Source of the DNA: Myxococcales bacterium
GTDB taxonomy: Bacteria > Myxococcota > Polyangia > Fen-1088
DNA length: 5,308 nt
Assembly: GCA_003159055.1 (NCBI GenBank)
Contig: PMLH01000373.1
Span: 1-5,308 of the forward strand
Reading direction: 5' to 3'
Part shown: piece by piece, positions 1 to 5,186 of the stretch
Position numbering within the stretch: the first letter of the stretch is position 1
Layout of the letters: each line of letters opens with the position of its first letter
Position numbers and translations under genes: made by a program
Notes under the pieces: generated by a model
Database searches by the model: none
The model's input: only the letters and a program-made list of their open reading frames with translations
What the model was told of the DNA's origin: nothing

Positions 1-1
1 C

Positions 2-364
2 GTGCGCGCCCTGCGCCGCCTGGCGGCGTCCGGCCTGATGAAAGGCGCGGCCCACATCACCGGCGGAGGACTGGTCGACAATCCGACCCGCATGGTTCCC
101 GCCACTGCCAAACTGAAGCTAGAAATCGATCTACGTTCGTGGGAGCCGCCAGCGGTGTTCGCGATGCTGTCCCGCCTGGGCCGCGTCGCTCCCGAGGAAA
201 TGCGCCGCACCTTCAACATGGGCATCGGCATGATCGTCGCCGTGCCCGCGGGCGCCGCCGATGCCGCGCAATCGATCTTGGAGCTGGAAGGCGAAAAGGT
301 CATGACCATCGGTTCCGTCCGGCGCGCAGACCAGGTCGATTCGCCGGTGGAGTTCGTGGAATGA
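2..364 (+). CDS. purM: PurM C-terminal part: phosphoribosylformylglycinamidine cyclo-ligase (AIR synthetase), 5' truncated by window edge
   Basis: The gene enters from the left edge; about the last 120 residues are present, compared with roughly 345 in the whole family protein, so the real start lies outside the window. PurM is a cytoplasmic enzyme that closes the imidazole ring: FGAM plus ATP gives AIR. Visible family signatures are the AHITGGGLVDN stretch (about residues 17-27 of the fragment), the aromatic/proline segment WEPPAVFAML, and RTFNMGIGMIVAVP (about residues 69-82), which matches the conserved RTFNxGxGM block of the C-terminal AIRS domain. The fragment ends VEFVE and its TGA (362-364) overlaps the purN ATG as ATGA, indicating translational coupling. 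No frameshift or internal stop is seen. The identification is firm from these motifs and from the purN neighbour. Confidence 0.96.
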   Translation: MRALRRLAASGLMKGAAHITGGGLVDNPTRMVPATAKLKLEIDLRSWEPPAVFAMLSRLGRVAPEEMRRTFNMGIGMIVAVPAGAADAAQSILELEGEKVMTIGSVRRADQVDSPVEFVE

Positions 365-1005
365 AGACCGGCGTGCTGGCGTCGGGCAGCGGTTCCAATC
401 TGCAATCGCTGATCGACAACTGGCAGCAAGGAACCCTGGCCCCCGCCGAGCTGGTCGTGGTGGGCGCAAACGTCGAGGGCTGTCTCGCCCTTGAGCGTGC
501 ACGCAAGGCCGGCATCGAAAGCTTCGTGCTTTCGCACAAGGCGTTTGCCACCCGCGAGGACTTCGACCGTGCCCTGGTGGCCGAGCTGCGCAAGCGCAAG
601 GTTGAGCTGGTCGTGCTGGCCGGCTTCATGCGCGTATTGACCCCGGCGTTCTTGGATGCGTTTCCCAAGCGCGTCGTCAACATCCACCCCGCCCTCCTGC
701 CCGCCTTCCCCGGTACCCACGGCCAGAAGCAAGCCTTCGACCACGGCGTGAAAGTCGCCGGCTGCACCGTTCACTTCGTCGACGCCGGCACCGACACCGG
801 CCCCATCATCGCGCAAGCCGTGGTGCCCGTGCTGCCCGACGACAGCGAACAGACTCTCCAGCAGCGCATCCTTGTCGAAGAGCACCGCCTGCTGCCCGCC
901 GTGGTCCGCGCCATCGCCGGGGGCAAAGTCGCCGTCGAAGGCCGCCGCGTGCGAGTCGAAGCCCCGACCGGCCTTGCAGAAGCGCGACTTTGCAGCCTGG
1001 TCTAG
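361..1005 (+). CDS. purN: PurN: phosphoribosylglycinamide formyltransferase (GAR transformylase)
   Basis: The product is 214 residues, the normal size for PurN. It transfers a formyl group from 10-formyl-tetrahydrofolate to GAR, giving FGAR, in cytoplasmic de novo purine synthesis. Seen in the sequence: the N-terminal phosphate-binding loop ASGSGSNLQSL (residues 7-17), AGFMRVL (87-93), and the catalytic block NIHPALLPAFPG (107-118) followed by GTDTGPII (143-150). By family knowledge the catalytic triad is Asn, His, Asp; here these are N107, H109 and D145, all present. The ATG at 361 is chosen because it begins the conserved MKTGVLASGSGSN and overlaps the purM stop (ATGA). The open frame continues upstream of 361, but that part is only a shadow of purM. 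The stop TAG lies 18 bp before tRNA-Leu, whose probable -10 element starts just after it. Confidence 0.97.
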   Translation: MKTGVLASGSGSNLQSLIDNWQQGTLAPAELVVVGANVEGCLALERARKAGIESFVLSHKAFATREDFDRALVAELRKRKVELVVLAGFMRVLTPAFLDAFPKRVVNIHPALLPAFPGTHGQKQAFDHGVKVAGCTVHFVDAGTDTGPIIAQAVVPVLPDDSEQTLQQRILVEEHRLLPAVVRAIAGGKVAVEGRRVRVEAPTGLAEARLCSLV

Positions 1006-1013
1006 GCTAGAAT
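985..1013 (+). promoter_or_regulatory. Candidate promoter of tRNA-Leu
   Basis: TAGAAT at 1008-1013 is a good -10 hexamer (5 of 6 to TATAAT), placed 10 bp before the first base of tRNA-Leu. The -35 partner is poor: CGACTT (985-990) at 17-bp spacing. If real, the promoter overlaps the last codons and the stop of purN. Alternatively the tRNA is read through from the purMN transcript. This is a position- and motif-based inference. Confidence 0.4.
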
Positions 1014-1023
1014 CTACCACCCC

Positions 1024-1108
1024 GCCGGGGTGGCGAAATGGTAGACGCCGCGGACTTAAAATCCGCTGTCGCGAAAGCGGCGTATGGGTTCGAGTCCCGT
1101 CCCCGGCA
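1024..1108 (+). tRNA. tRNA-Leu (anticodon TAA)
   Basis: The 85-nt cloverleaf has acceptor GCCGGGG (1024-1030) paired with CCCCGGC (1101-1107), discriminator A at 1108 and no encoded CCA. The D-arm sequence GCGAAATGGTAGACGC is typical of Leu tRNAs. The anticodon stem GCGGA/TCCGC (1050-1054, 1062-1066) encloses loop CTTAAAA with anticodon TAA at 1057-1059. A long class II variable arm includes CGC-GAAA-GCG (1070-1079). The T-arm has the canonical TTCGAGT loop at 1089-1095. It reads UUA and, by wobble, UUG codons. Its 3' end served as an integration site: its last 28 bases recur at 2481-2508. Confidence 0.98.
1081..1108 (+). repeat. Left att-like direct repeat (3' end of tRNA-Leu)
   Basis: The 28 bp covering the T-arm and 3' acceptor strand of tRNA-Leu match 2481-2508 at 27 of 28 positions. 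The rightmost 23 bp (1086-1108) are identical. A direct repeat of a tRNA 3' end flanking an integrase fragment is the classic attL/attR arrangement of tyrosine-recombinase elements. The single difference is T at 1085 versus C at 2485. Confidence 0.88.
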
Positions 1109-1250
1109 TTGATTTTGTTGAGGATTCTCCGATTCCGACTCATGGCCGAACATGCTCTCGGGACGGCGGCAGAGCGCAGGAGCATCAACACTCGCTGGGT
1201 AGAGGACAAGAATGATCGCCTCTTTCGCTTCGTCGATCAGATTCGCGGAC

Positions 1251-1550
1251 GCGGATCCGCGCCACGCCTGAGGCCTTGCACGCAGGATCCAAGAGGTTGG
1301 CCAAGCGAAGATTTGGCGAAAGCAGCTCCCCAGTCTGCGGATCGGGGAAGACCAGCTCTCCGGCCCACCGGTCGCGGGCGCGGTGCTCGGTGAGGATGCT
1401 GGCCAGCTCAGTGGAGATCGGCACGGTTCGTGCCCCGCCGCTCTTGGGTACGGCCTCGTAGCTTTTACGAAGGGTAACCATCCGACGGGAGAGGTTCACG
1501 TCCTTCCAGCGCAGCCCGGCGGCGGCGGAGAACTCGTCGACGGCCCCAAG
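1251..1550 (-). pseudogene. Tyrosine recombinase/phage integrase fragment (internal part of catalytic domain)
   Basis: The minus-strand frame encodes GLRWKDVNLSRRMVTLRKSY (from about 1517 downwards), then KSGGARTVPISTELASIL, then GELVFPDPQTG and a segment ending KASGVARIR near 1251. This order is that of the middle of a tyrosine recombinase catalytic domain: the strand after the first Arg box, the Lys-bearing beta-hairpin (KSGxARTVP), then the region just before the second box. Where a working integrase would continue with an HxLRH motif, the frame turns into unrelated residues (VRESDRR and on) and stops at 1185. The HxLRH box, the later His/Trp box and the nucleophilic Tyr are absent. Upstream, the frame is open to about 1608 but overlaps the 3' end of the PIN gene, and no N-terminal SAM-like domain or clear first-box Arg is seen. 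Both ends are therefore lost; the exact limits are approximate. It was almost certainly the recombinase that used the tRNA-Leu site. Confidence 0.82.
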
Positions 1551-1563
1551 ACCGTCCGTCGGG

Positions 1564-2064
1564 CTAGGGTCTGGCGCCCTCGCCCACCGATTCGCAAGCC
1601 GCTTCGATCAGGATGTCGGCCAGGTAGTAGCCGCCCTGTCGCATCCGTTCGAGAACCGGCCTCACGTCCGCGACCAAGTGCCGCCTCTTTGCGAGCACAA
1701 GGGTGCCGACCGTGCCGCGGACGCGCAGCCCATAGGCGATCTCGGCGATTCGCCGGGCCTGTCGTTCGTCGACTATCAGCAGTCCGTTCCGGTCTGCCGC
1801 GAGCGATATCGCCTCCGCTTCGCCAGGCCCCAGTTCGGCACGGAGAAGCGGGTCAGGTGCGCGCCCCAGGTTGGTCCGCTCCAGCCACGGGGCAGCAGCT
1901 ATCTCGGCCGCCCCGGCCTTGCCCTGGCCGGCTTCCGTGACCTCTCGCCAAACGGCATCTGGCACCAAGACCTTTCCGTAGAGGTCGCGAAGAAGGTGCA
2001 GACACCGCCCCAGCGCCAGGGCGATCAGCGGCCCGCTGTCCGCAACGATGGCCTCGTCAGGCAT
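1564..2064 (-). CDS. DUF3368 PIN-fold protein, probable toxin (putative RNase)
   Basis: The product is 166 residues, normal for DUF3368. The PIN fold uses clustered acidic residues to hold metal for RNA cleavage. The candidates here are D9 in VADSGPLI, E41 in VWREV, E84 (or E82) in LGPGEAEAISLA and D99 in LLIVDERQAR. The C-terminal half GLRVRGTVGTLVLAKRRHL (about 112-130), then VRPVLERMRQGGYYLADILI, is characteristic of DUF3368 and shows the protein is complete. The ATG at 2064 overlaps the stop of the UPF0175 gene by 8 bp (ATGCCTGA), so the two are translationally coupled with the antitoxin-like gene first. By family knowledge UPF0175-DUF3368 pairs are predicted type II toxin-antitoxin systems. 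The target RNA is unknown. The 3' end touches the integrase relic, suggesting a junction close to the stop codon at 1564. Confidence 0.88.
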   Translation of the reverse strand: MPDEAIVADSGPLIALALGRCLHLLRDLYGKVLVPDAVWREVTEAGQGKAGAAEIAAAPWLERTNLGRAPDPLLRAELGPGEAEAISLAADRNGLLIVDERQARRIAEIAYGLRVRGTVGTLVLAKRRHLVADVRPVLERMRQGGYYLADILIEAACESVGEGARP

Positions 2065-2308
2065 CCGCCAGCTCGCGCTTCAGCTCCTCGTCGTCGAGTT
2101 GGACCGGCGAAACCCCGAGCTTACCCGCGGCCAGCAGGAACTCGACGCGGGTCATCCCACAGGCTTCGGCGGCCTTCCCCGAGGACACGCGGCCAAGCTC
2201 GAACAGCTTGGAGAAGAGCAGCAGCTTCGCCTCCTTGGCAAAGGCCTCGGTGGACTGGCCGGAACCCACCAGGACGTTCTCCGGTATTTCGATCGTGACG
2301 GCGCGCAT
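2057..2308 (-). CDS. UPF0175 family small protein, probable antitoxin
   Basis: An 83-residue protein starts MRAVTIEIPENVL, the typical UPF0175 opening. A helical region follows (FAKEAKLLLFSKLFELGRVSSGKAAEACGMTRVEFLLAAGKLGV, about residues 23-66), and the SSGKAAEACGMTRVEFL part looks like a helix-turn-helix. The acidic tail LDDEELKRELADA could wrap the partner toxin. The role is inferred: neutralise the downstream PIN protein and bind the operon promoter. The ATG at 2308 fits the family start. A GTG in frame at 2317 would add three residues and has a better-placed Shine-Dalgarno (AGGAAGG at 2333-2327, 9 nt upstream; 18 nt from the ATG), so that start is also credible. A TACACT hexamer at 2324-2319 could be a -10 box, which would leave almost no leader. 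No other gene lies between it and the right att copy. Confidence 0.85.
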   Translation of the reverse strand: MRAVTIEIPENVLVGSGQSTEAFAKEAKLLLFSKLFELGRVSSGKAAEACGMTRVEFLLAAGKLGVSPVQLDDEELKRELADA

Positions 2309-2414
2309 GACACCCACAGTGTAGCGCCTTCCTGAACGGGCGGCACCAGGGCAATCGATTGTCGCGCGTGCCGGTGGCGTGGCCACGCGAGACTGCGCCA
2401 ATGGCACCATCGGA

Positions 2415-2470
2415 GGGCGTTTCGCCCGGTCCTATCCGGGTCCTAGCGGGGTTCATTTCGAACCATCCGC
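2415..2470. repeat. Hairpins and 11-bp tandem repeat beside the right att copy
   Basis: Three structures sit within 56 bp. GGGCG-TTT-CGCCC forms a hairpin at 2415-2427. GGTCCTATCCG and GGTCCTAGCGG at 2428-2438 and 2439-2449 form a head-to-tail 11-bp repeat (9 of 11 identical). GCGG-GGTTC-ATTTC-GAACC-AT-CCGC is a second hairpin (2446-2470) that contains the GT41 stop codon. Repeats one helical turn apart next to an att core are what integrase-arm or excisionase sites look like; alternatively the hairpins terminate minus-strand transcription, although no T-tract follows. Function is unproven. Confidence 0.4.
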
Positions 2471-4372
2471 CCTCCCCTCGCGTACGGGTTCGAGTCCCGT
2501 CCCCGGCACACTCGCGCAGTACCGTCGCCACGCCGTGCGGTAGACCGCCTCAAGGTTGCGGGCGAAGCCTGGCATGTCTCCGAAGGGCGACGCTTCGAGC
2601 CGCTGGCGAAGCTCGCCGCGCAGCCGGCTCAAACGCTCAACGTCGCGAGAGAGCTCGACCGACTTGACGACGAATTCCTCCTCGGACGTCGCGACGAGCT
2701 CGGGAAGTCCAAGGTTCATCGCGATGGAGACGCCCGCGCGCTGCAGGGTCGGCTCGCCGCTCAAGGTGACGAACGGTACGCCCATCCAGATGGCGTCGAG
2801 GCTCGTGGTTCCGCCTGCGAAGGGGAACGTGTCGAGCACGATGTCGATGCGGTGGTACCGTTCGAGGTACGCGCGGCGCGAGACGCGCCCCCCAAAGTCG
2901 ACGCGTTCGGGACGAACGCCCGCAGCCTCGATCGTCCGTCGCACGGCCTCCTGCGCGTGCTCATCAATGTAGACGAACAACCGGGACCCGGGGACCGCGT
3001 GGAGCACGCGTGCCCACAGCGACAAGACGCCTGCATGAATTTTGCGGGGGCTGTTAAGGCAGCCGAAGGTGATGAACCCCGCGGTGCCGGCAGGCAGGGG
3101 CCCGACCGGCAGGTCGCGCTCCAGGGAGTCGTAGCACCAGTATGATTCGGGCAAGCGCAAAGACGTTTCCGCGTAGAGGCCAAGATCGGTCCCCGGCGGA
3201 TCGAAGTAGGGATCGGTGATCCGATAGTTGATCATGTCGAGCCCGGTCGTCCCTGCGTATCCGACCCAGGTCATCTGCACGGGGGCCGGTTTGCGGGCAA
3301 AGAGCAGCAAGCGGTTGCCAGCGCCGTGAAGGGCCAAGTCCACGAGGATATCGATCCGGTCGCGTCGCACGAGCTCGGCCGCGCTCTCATCGTCCATGCG
3401 CCGGATGTCGCGAAATCGGTCGCCCGCGATGGCGCGATACTGCTCGGTCGCGAAGTCCGGCCGGTCGACGCTCGAATACAAGAAGAACTCCACGACCGAC
3501 GGGGCGTGGTGCTGGAAGAGCGGAATCAGGAACTGCTGCACGGGGTGGGCGCGGAAGTCAGGAGAGACGTAGCCGATGCGCAGCAGGCGTTCGGCGTCCT
3601 TGTCATTCGGGTGAGGCCGCCAGTGCTCGCGCAGCGGCTCGGCGTGGAGCTTCGCCCACGAGCGGGTCTCGGCGAGGAGCGCCGCCGCATCGTAGCTGGG
3701 GTCCGTGAGCGCCACGAGAATCAAGTTGCTGTGAGCGTGATGATCCGACGGGTCGAGCTCGACGGTCCGCCGGTAGGCCGCGATGGCGCTGCTGCGGTCG
3801 CCGTGCTCGCTGAGCGCGTTGGCGAGCTGATGATGGGCAGGCGCGAAGTTCGGATCGAGCTCGACGGCGCGCTTGCCCTGCGCAATGGACGCCTCGACGC
3901 GATGAAGCCGCAACAATGCCCACGCCAGGGTCACATGGAAGTGCGCGTTGTCGGGACACAGCGCCGCCGCGCGCTCGAGGAGCGGCAGCGCCTCGTCGGG
4001 GGCGCCAGCGTCCATCAGCGTAATACCGAGGTTCTGCAGCGCTTCTGGAAAATCCGGATCCTCGGCAAGGATGCGCTCGAAGGCAGCCGCAGCGCGATCG
4101 AGCTTGCCCTGCCGGCGGTAGGCCTCCCCGAGATTGGTGAGATACATGGGCTCGTTGGGAGAAAGCGCCACGAGGCGCTCGAGGTACCGAGTTGTCTCCT
4201 CGAAGCGCCCGGCTTGGAAGAGCAGCCCACTCAGGCCAAAGAGGGCTTGCTGGTGCTTCGGGTGGCGGGAGAGGACCTCGCGGTAGCGAGCCTCTGCCTC
4301 CCTCGTCCGCCCGGCGCGTTGGTGGGCGAGAGCGCGCTCCAAGAGATCCGTCGGTGTTTGCGGTGTCTTCAC
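2453..4372 (-). CDS. TPR-containing GT41 family glycosyltransferase (SPINDLY/O-GlcNAc-transferase-like)
   Basis: The product is 639 residues from the GTG at 4372. About six 34-residue TPR units span residues 7-210 (for example AGRTREAEARYREVLSRHP, QGKLDRAAAAFERILAEDP). The GT41 catalytic region covers about 265-615. Its landmarks are LRIGYVSPDFRAHPVQQF (H276 at the place of the essential His of human OGT), RKPAPVQMTWVGYAGTTGL (360-378), ITFGCLNSPRKI (K444 matching the UDP-contacting Lys), and DIVLDTFPFAGGTTSLDAIW (510-529, the nucleotide-binding block). Such enzymes move a sugar from a nucleotide donor to protein Ser/Thr in the cytoplasm; the protein substrate and sugar here are unknown. Start choice: the open frame reaches a TTG at 4429, but that has no Shine-Dalgarno, and GTG gives the usual short lead into the first TPR. 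The body ends naturally at AWRRYCA (about 620); the last 18 residues come from the att copy and element DNA. It lies 78 bp after the lipoprotein gene on the same strand. Confidence 0.93.
   Translation of the reverse strand: MKTPQTPTDLLERALAHQRAGRTREAEARYREVLSRHPKHQQALFGLSGLLFQAGRFEETTRYLERLVALSPNEPMYLTNLGEAYRRQGKLDRAAAAFERILAEDPDFPEALQNLGITLMDAGAPDEALPLLERAAALCPDNAHFHVTLAWALLRLHRVEASIAQGKRAVELDPNFAPAHHQLANALSEHGDRSSAIAAYRRTVELDPSDHHAHSNLILVALTDPSYDAAALLAETRSWAKLHAEPLREHWRPHPNDKDAERLLRIGYVSPDFRAHPVQQFLIPLFQHHAPSVVEFFLYSSVDRPDFATEQYRAIAGDRFRDIRRMDDESAAELVRRDRIDILVDLALHGAGNRLLLFARKPAPVQMTWVGYAGTTGLDMINYRITDPYFDPPGTDLGLYAETSLRLPESYWCYDSLERDLPVGPLPAGTAGFITFGCLNSPRKIHAGVLSLWARVLHAVPGSRLFVYIDEHAQEAVRRTIEAAGVRPERVDFGGRVSRRAYLERYHRIDIVLDTFPFAGGTTSLDAIWMGVPFVTLSGEPTLQRAGVSIAMNLGLPELVATSEEEFVVKSVELSRDVERLSRLRGELRQRLEASPFGDMPGFARNLEAVYRTAWRRYCASVPGTGLEPVREGRADGSK
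2481..2508 (+). repeat. Right att-like direct repeat (copy of tRNA-Leu 3' end)
   Basis: This copy matches 1081-1108 at 27 of 28 bases. The difference (C at 2485, T at 1085) falls in the T-stem: the tRNA has a U-G pair at that position and this copy would have C-G, so the copy still folds as a T-arm. No acceptor 5' strand, D-arm or anticodon arm precedes it, so it is not a tRNA gene. On the minus strand it is read in frame as part of the GT41 protein tail (PGTGLEPVR). Confidence 0.88.
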
Positions 4373-4426
4373 GGTGGCGGCGCTACCTCGACCAGCGGAA
4401 ACGCTGCCATGGGCAAGACCCCTCTT
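4369..4426 (-). other. Possible 13-codon leader ORF overlapping the GT41 start
   Basis: ATG at 4410 is preceded 8 nt upstream by AAGAGGGG (4426-4419), a better ribosome site than any seen for the GT41 gene itself. It encodes MAAFPLVEVAPPP and stops at TGA 4371-4369, which overlaps the GT41 GTG (4372-4370) as GTGA. Translation of the short frame would deliver ribosomes to the GT41 start. The three prolines directly before the stop form a known class of slow-translation motif. Such a short frame could be chance, and the feature disappears if the GT41 gene starts at the TTG at 4429. Confidence 0.35.
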
Positions 4427-4444
4427 CAAGCCGGGAGGTGGGAA

Positions 4445-4467
4445 CCGGCCCTACTTCGAAGGGCCGG
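4445..4467. other. 8-bp perfect inverted repeat at the lipoprotein stop codon
   Basis: CCGGCCCT (4445-4452) and AGGGCCGG (4460-4467) pair perfectly around a 7-nt loop. The lipoprotein TAG (4453-4451) lies inside it. A run of T does not follow on the minus strand (TTCCC), so it is not a convincing intrinsic terminator. It could be an RNA stem that stabilises or partly terminates the lipoprotein message before the GT41 gene. Confidence 0.5.
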
Positions 4468-4945
4468 CCCGACGCTGGGCAGCTATTCCTTCGAACGGCA
4501 GAAGCTTGTGGGTCAGATCGAGAAGGGCCTTCCCAACTTCATTGGCATCATGGTCGATTGAGACACTAATTGTGTCCGAGACTTTCTGAAGCTGTTCCTT
4601 CTTTCCGGTGGCGACGGCCGCGTTCAGCTCACCCGAAAGCCACCTGACCCTCGCGTCCTCCACGCCCAACACTTCCTCGACCGAGAGCAGCTTGGAACGA
4701 ATCTCCTGGAGGCCCGGCAAGTCCTCGGGCAGGGTCTTGAACCGCGCGCGCAGATTCGACGTCGCTGTCTGGAGTTTGCCGACCTGAGTCTTGAATTCCT
4801 CGTAGTGTTGGCTCGCCAAAGCCTTCGCCTGCTCGACCTCCCGCTTGCTCTCGTCCTTCTTCCCCTTGCATGTCGGAAGGGACATCGCCCCAAAAGCCAC
4901 GCTCAGCAACAAAAGCACAACTCGCGCACGAGACGCATCATGCAT
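4451..4945 (-). CDS. Putative small lipoprotein with coiled-coil-like body, function unknown
   Basis: A 164-residue protein not assigned to a named family. The N-terminus has basic residues (SRAR), a hydrophobic stretch (VVLLLLSVAFGAM, about 9-21) and then SLPTCKGKKDE with C26, so it is probably exported and lipid-anchored. The lipobox is imperfect: Thr precedes Cys, where Gly, Ala or Ser is normal. If not lipidated it may be a secreted or anchored protein with an uncleaved signal. The rest is charged and helical, with heptad-like leucines and valines (about 34-70, 78-125), and no enzyme motif. ATG at 4945 is supported by GGAGG (4954-4950) 4 nt upstream, and two other nearby ATGs are in other frames. 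It is upstream of the GT41 gene on the same strand, so co-transcription is plausible, but a functional link is not shown. Confidence 0.78.
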   Translation of the reverse strand: MHDASRARVVLLLLSVAFGAMSLPTCKGKKDESKREVEQAKALASQHYEEFKTQVGKLQTATSNLRARFKTLPEDLPGLQEIRSKLLSVEEVLGVEDARVRWLSGELNAAVATGKKEQLQKVSDTISVSIDHDANEVGKALLDLTHKLLPFEGIAAQRRAGPSK

Positions 4946-4954
4946 GATTCCTCC

Positions 4955-5113
4955 GTCGATCTGAGACTACAGCTGGGGGTCGCATGCGGGAAGGTTAGCG
5001 CGGCTTTCGCCGTGCACGCCACTCCCGTGCACCAGCGGAAGGGCCCCTGTCGGCACCAGTTCAGCAGGATCTTTCCCAACCGCCCCAGCCGTGCTATCAA
5101 TCCCACTCCGTTC
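4955..5113. promoter_or_regulatory. Divergent intergenic region with candidate tRNA-Gly promoter and paired GTGCAC sites
   Basis: These 159 bp separate the minus-strand lipoprotein gene from the plus-strand tRNA-Gly and must hold both promoters. For the tRNA, TATCAA (5095-5100) is a reasonable -10 with a weak -35 TTCCCA (5073-5078) 16 bp upstream. No convincing promoter was found for the lipoprotein gene. Two copies of CCGTGCAC (5010-5017 and 5025-5032), each with the palindrome GTGCAC, lie 15 bp apart and could bind a regulator; this is only a pattern. Confidence 0.35.
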
Positions 5114-5186
5114 GCGCGAGTAGCTCAGTTGGTAGAGCATCGGCTTCCCAAGCCGAGGGACGCGGGTCCGAGCCCCGTCTCGCGCT
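5114..5186 (+). tRNA. tRNA-Gly (anticodon CCC)
   Basis: The 73-nt cloverleaf has acceptor GCGCGAG (5114-5120) paired with CTCGCGC (5179-5185) and discriminator T at 5186, as is usual for bacterial glycine tRNAs. The D-stem is GCTC/GAGC (5123-5126, 5135-5138) around AGTTGGTA. The anticodon stem TCGGC/GCCGA (5140-5144, 5152-5156) holds loop TTCCCAA with CCC at 5147-5149. The T-stem pairs 5162-5166 with 5174-5178. The T-loop is TCCGAGC instead of the near-universal TTCRANY start, so position 55 (5168) is C. CCA is not encoded. It reads GGG codons. Confidence 0.95.

Larger units (their letters stand above)
1109..2508. mobile_element. Relic integrated element at tRNA-Leu (about 1.4 kb, integrase fragment plus toxin-antitoxin-like pair)
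   Basis: The unit is bounded by the tRNA-Leu 3' end on the left and a 28-bp copy of it on the right. Inside, all on the minus strand, are a tyrosine integrase fragment lacking its catalytic C-terminus and a UPF0175/DUF3368 pair. The size and broken integrase argue for a remnant of a once larger island or prophage, not an autonomous element. The stretch 1109-1250 between the tRNA and the integrase fragment has no recognisable gene and is presumably scar from the deletion that removed the integrase 3' end. The right end (2318-2480) is non-coding apart from the GT41 tail, and carries hairpins and an 11-bp tandem repeat next to the distal att copy. Confidence 0.75.

Noticed and set aside
872..1393. 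Plus-strand open frame of 173 codons running through tRNA-Leu
   Set aside because: It overlaps purN in another frame and translates the tRNA itself (the GVWVRVPSPA-type peptide is a known artefact of reading tRNA genes). No start signal or family resemblance.
1383..1940. Plus-strand open frames across the integrase remnant and PIN gene
   Set aside because: They are antisense to sequence with clear integrase and DUF3368 motifs and show no motifs of their own.
2410..2508. Possible second tRNA gene or tRNA pseudogene
   Set aside because: Only the T-arm and 3' acceptor strand are present. No matching 5' acceptor, D-arm or anticodon arm could be found upstream, so an att duplication explains it better.
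2121..2531. Minus-strand open frame of 136 codons containing a GDGTRTRTRGE-like peptide
   Set aside because: That peptide comes from reading the tRNA-derived att copy antisense; the remainder overlaps the UPF0175 gene out of frame.
3326..4561. Long plus-strand open frame (411 codons) opposite the GT41 gene
   Set aside because: It is the high-GC antisense shadow of a gene with clear TPR and GT41 motifs; its residues resemble no family and it is rich in Arg, Glu and Val as such shadows are.
4903..5106. Minus-strand 67-codon frame upstream of the lipoprotein gene
   Set aside because: It overlaps the lipoprotein start in another frame, has no Shine-Dalgarno at its own start and no recognisable feature.
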